The position numbers and the translations under genes were made by a program. This document shows positions 46,659-46,694 of a stretch of DNA of 46,694 nucleotides, piece by piece. Source of the DNA: an uncultured Clostridia bacterium (GTDB lineage Bacteria > Bacillota > Clostridia > Christensenellales > Borkfalkiaceae); contig CANQWN010000003.1 in NCBI GenBank assembly GCA_947627575.1, forward strand, positions 109,959 to 156,652, read 5' to 3'. A model generated the notes under the pieces. The model was given only the letters and a program-made list of their open reading frames with translations, was not told the DNA's origin and ran no database searches. Numbering within the stretch: the first letter of the stretch is position 1; every line of letters starts with the position of its first letter.

Positions 46659-46694
46659 GTTTGAGAGTCTTGTTATTTTGTAATTAAGTAAAAC
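46659..46694 (+). CRISPR. First repeat of a type II-A CRISPR array (cut by the window edge)
   Basis: A 36-bp unit starting GTTTGAGAGTC and ending TAAAAC, the form typical of type II-A repeats (GTTT...AAAAC, 36 bp). Only one copy is inside the window, ending at its last base, so spacers are not visible. It is called as a repeat because of its position after the leader and its match to the tracrRNA anti-repeat. Confidence 0.9.

Overview
The window is about 46.7 kb of a mid-GC (near 50 %) bacterial chromosome from a Firmicute, most likely an anaerobic gut-type clostridium. The evidence is an [FeFe] hydrogenase with its own ferredoxin clusters, an EFR1-type flavodoxin/ferredoxin protein, a thioredoxin reductase-like flavoprotein without pyridine-nucleotide motifs, RqcP (YabO-like), a PrsW-family protein, a prmA-rsmE-mtaB run, and many promoters close to TTGACA-17-TATAAT/TAAAAT. 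I cannot assign genus or family from sequence alone; a Christensenellales-like lineage is only a guess.

Layout. Positions 1-3868 (minus) hold a tightly overlapping operon rqcP, YitT-family, ispDF, radA. It diverges from rpoB-rpoC (4193-11965, plus), which here stand without the usual rplJ-rplL genes upstream; RpoB has a long acidic C-terminal tail. Positions 12020-15865 hold a small orphan gene and a minus-strand operon (epimerase-like protein, EFR1 ferredoxin/flavodoxin, DUF368 polyprenyl-phosphate transporter). Positions 16062-16976 hold an AT-rich orphan membrane protein and tRNA-Leu(UAG). Positions 17048-20202 encode a three-gene MacB-like ABC export/permease operon, followed by a Pr6Pr-like membrane protein. 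Positions 21170-23644 pair a monomeric [FeFe] hydrogenase with a candidate ferredoxin-type thioredoxin reductase. Positions 23801-29445 are a long plus-strand run: prmA, rsmE, mtaB, prsW-like, hinT-like, aldose-1-epimerase-like. Positions 29584-32033 (minus) carry a large repeat-containing lipoprotein broken by a shift at a nine-G tract. Next come a WYL regulator with a palindrome in its own promoter, a NitT/TauT-type ABC importer (minus), valS, and a membrane-anchored extracellular metallo-beta-lactamase-fold protein.

The last 6.2 kb (40493-46694) is a complete type II-A CRISPR-Cas locus: a divergently transcribed tracrRNA with its own promoter and terminator, cas9 (1334 codons, all RuvC/HNH catalytic residues present), cas1, cas2, csn2, a promoter overlapping the csn2 end, a leader ending in ATTTGAG and the first 36-bp repeat, which ends exactly at the window edge. 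The tracrRNA anti-repeat, bulge, nexus-like hairpin and terminator can all be read from the sequence and match the repeat. The tracrRNA lies wholly within the predicted cas9 mRNA 5' leader on the opposite strand, so the two RNAs would be antisense to each other. This locus, the poly-G shift in the lipoprotein and the hydrogenase/flavoprotein pair are the most interesting parts of the window.
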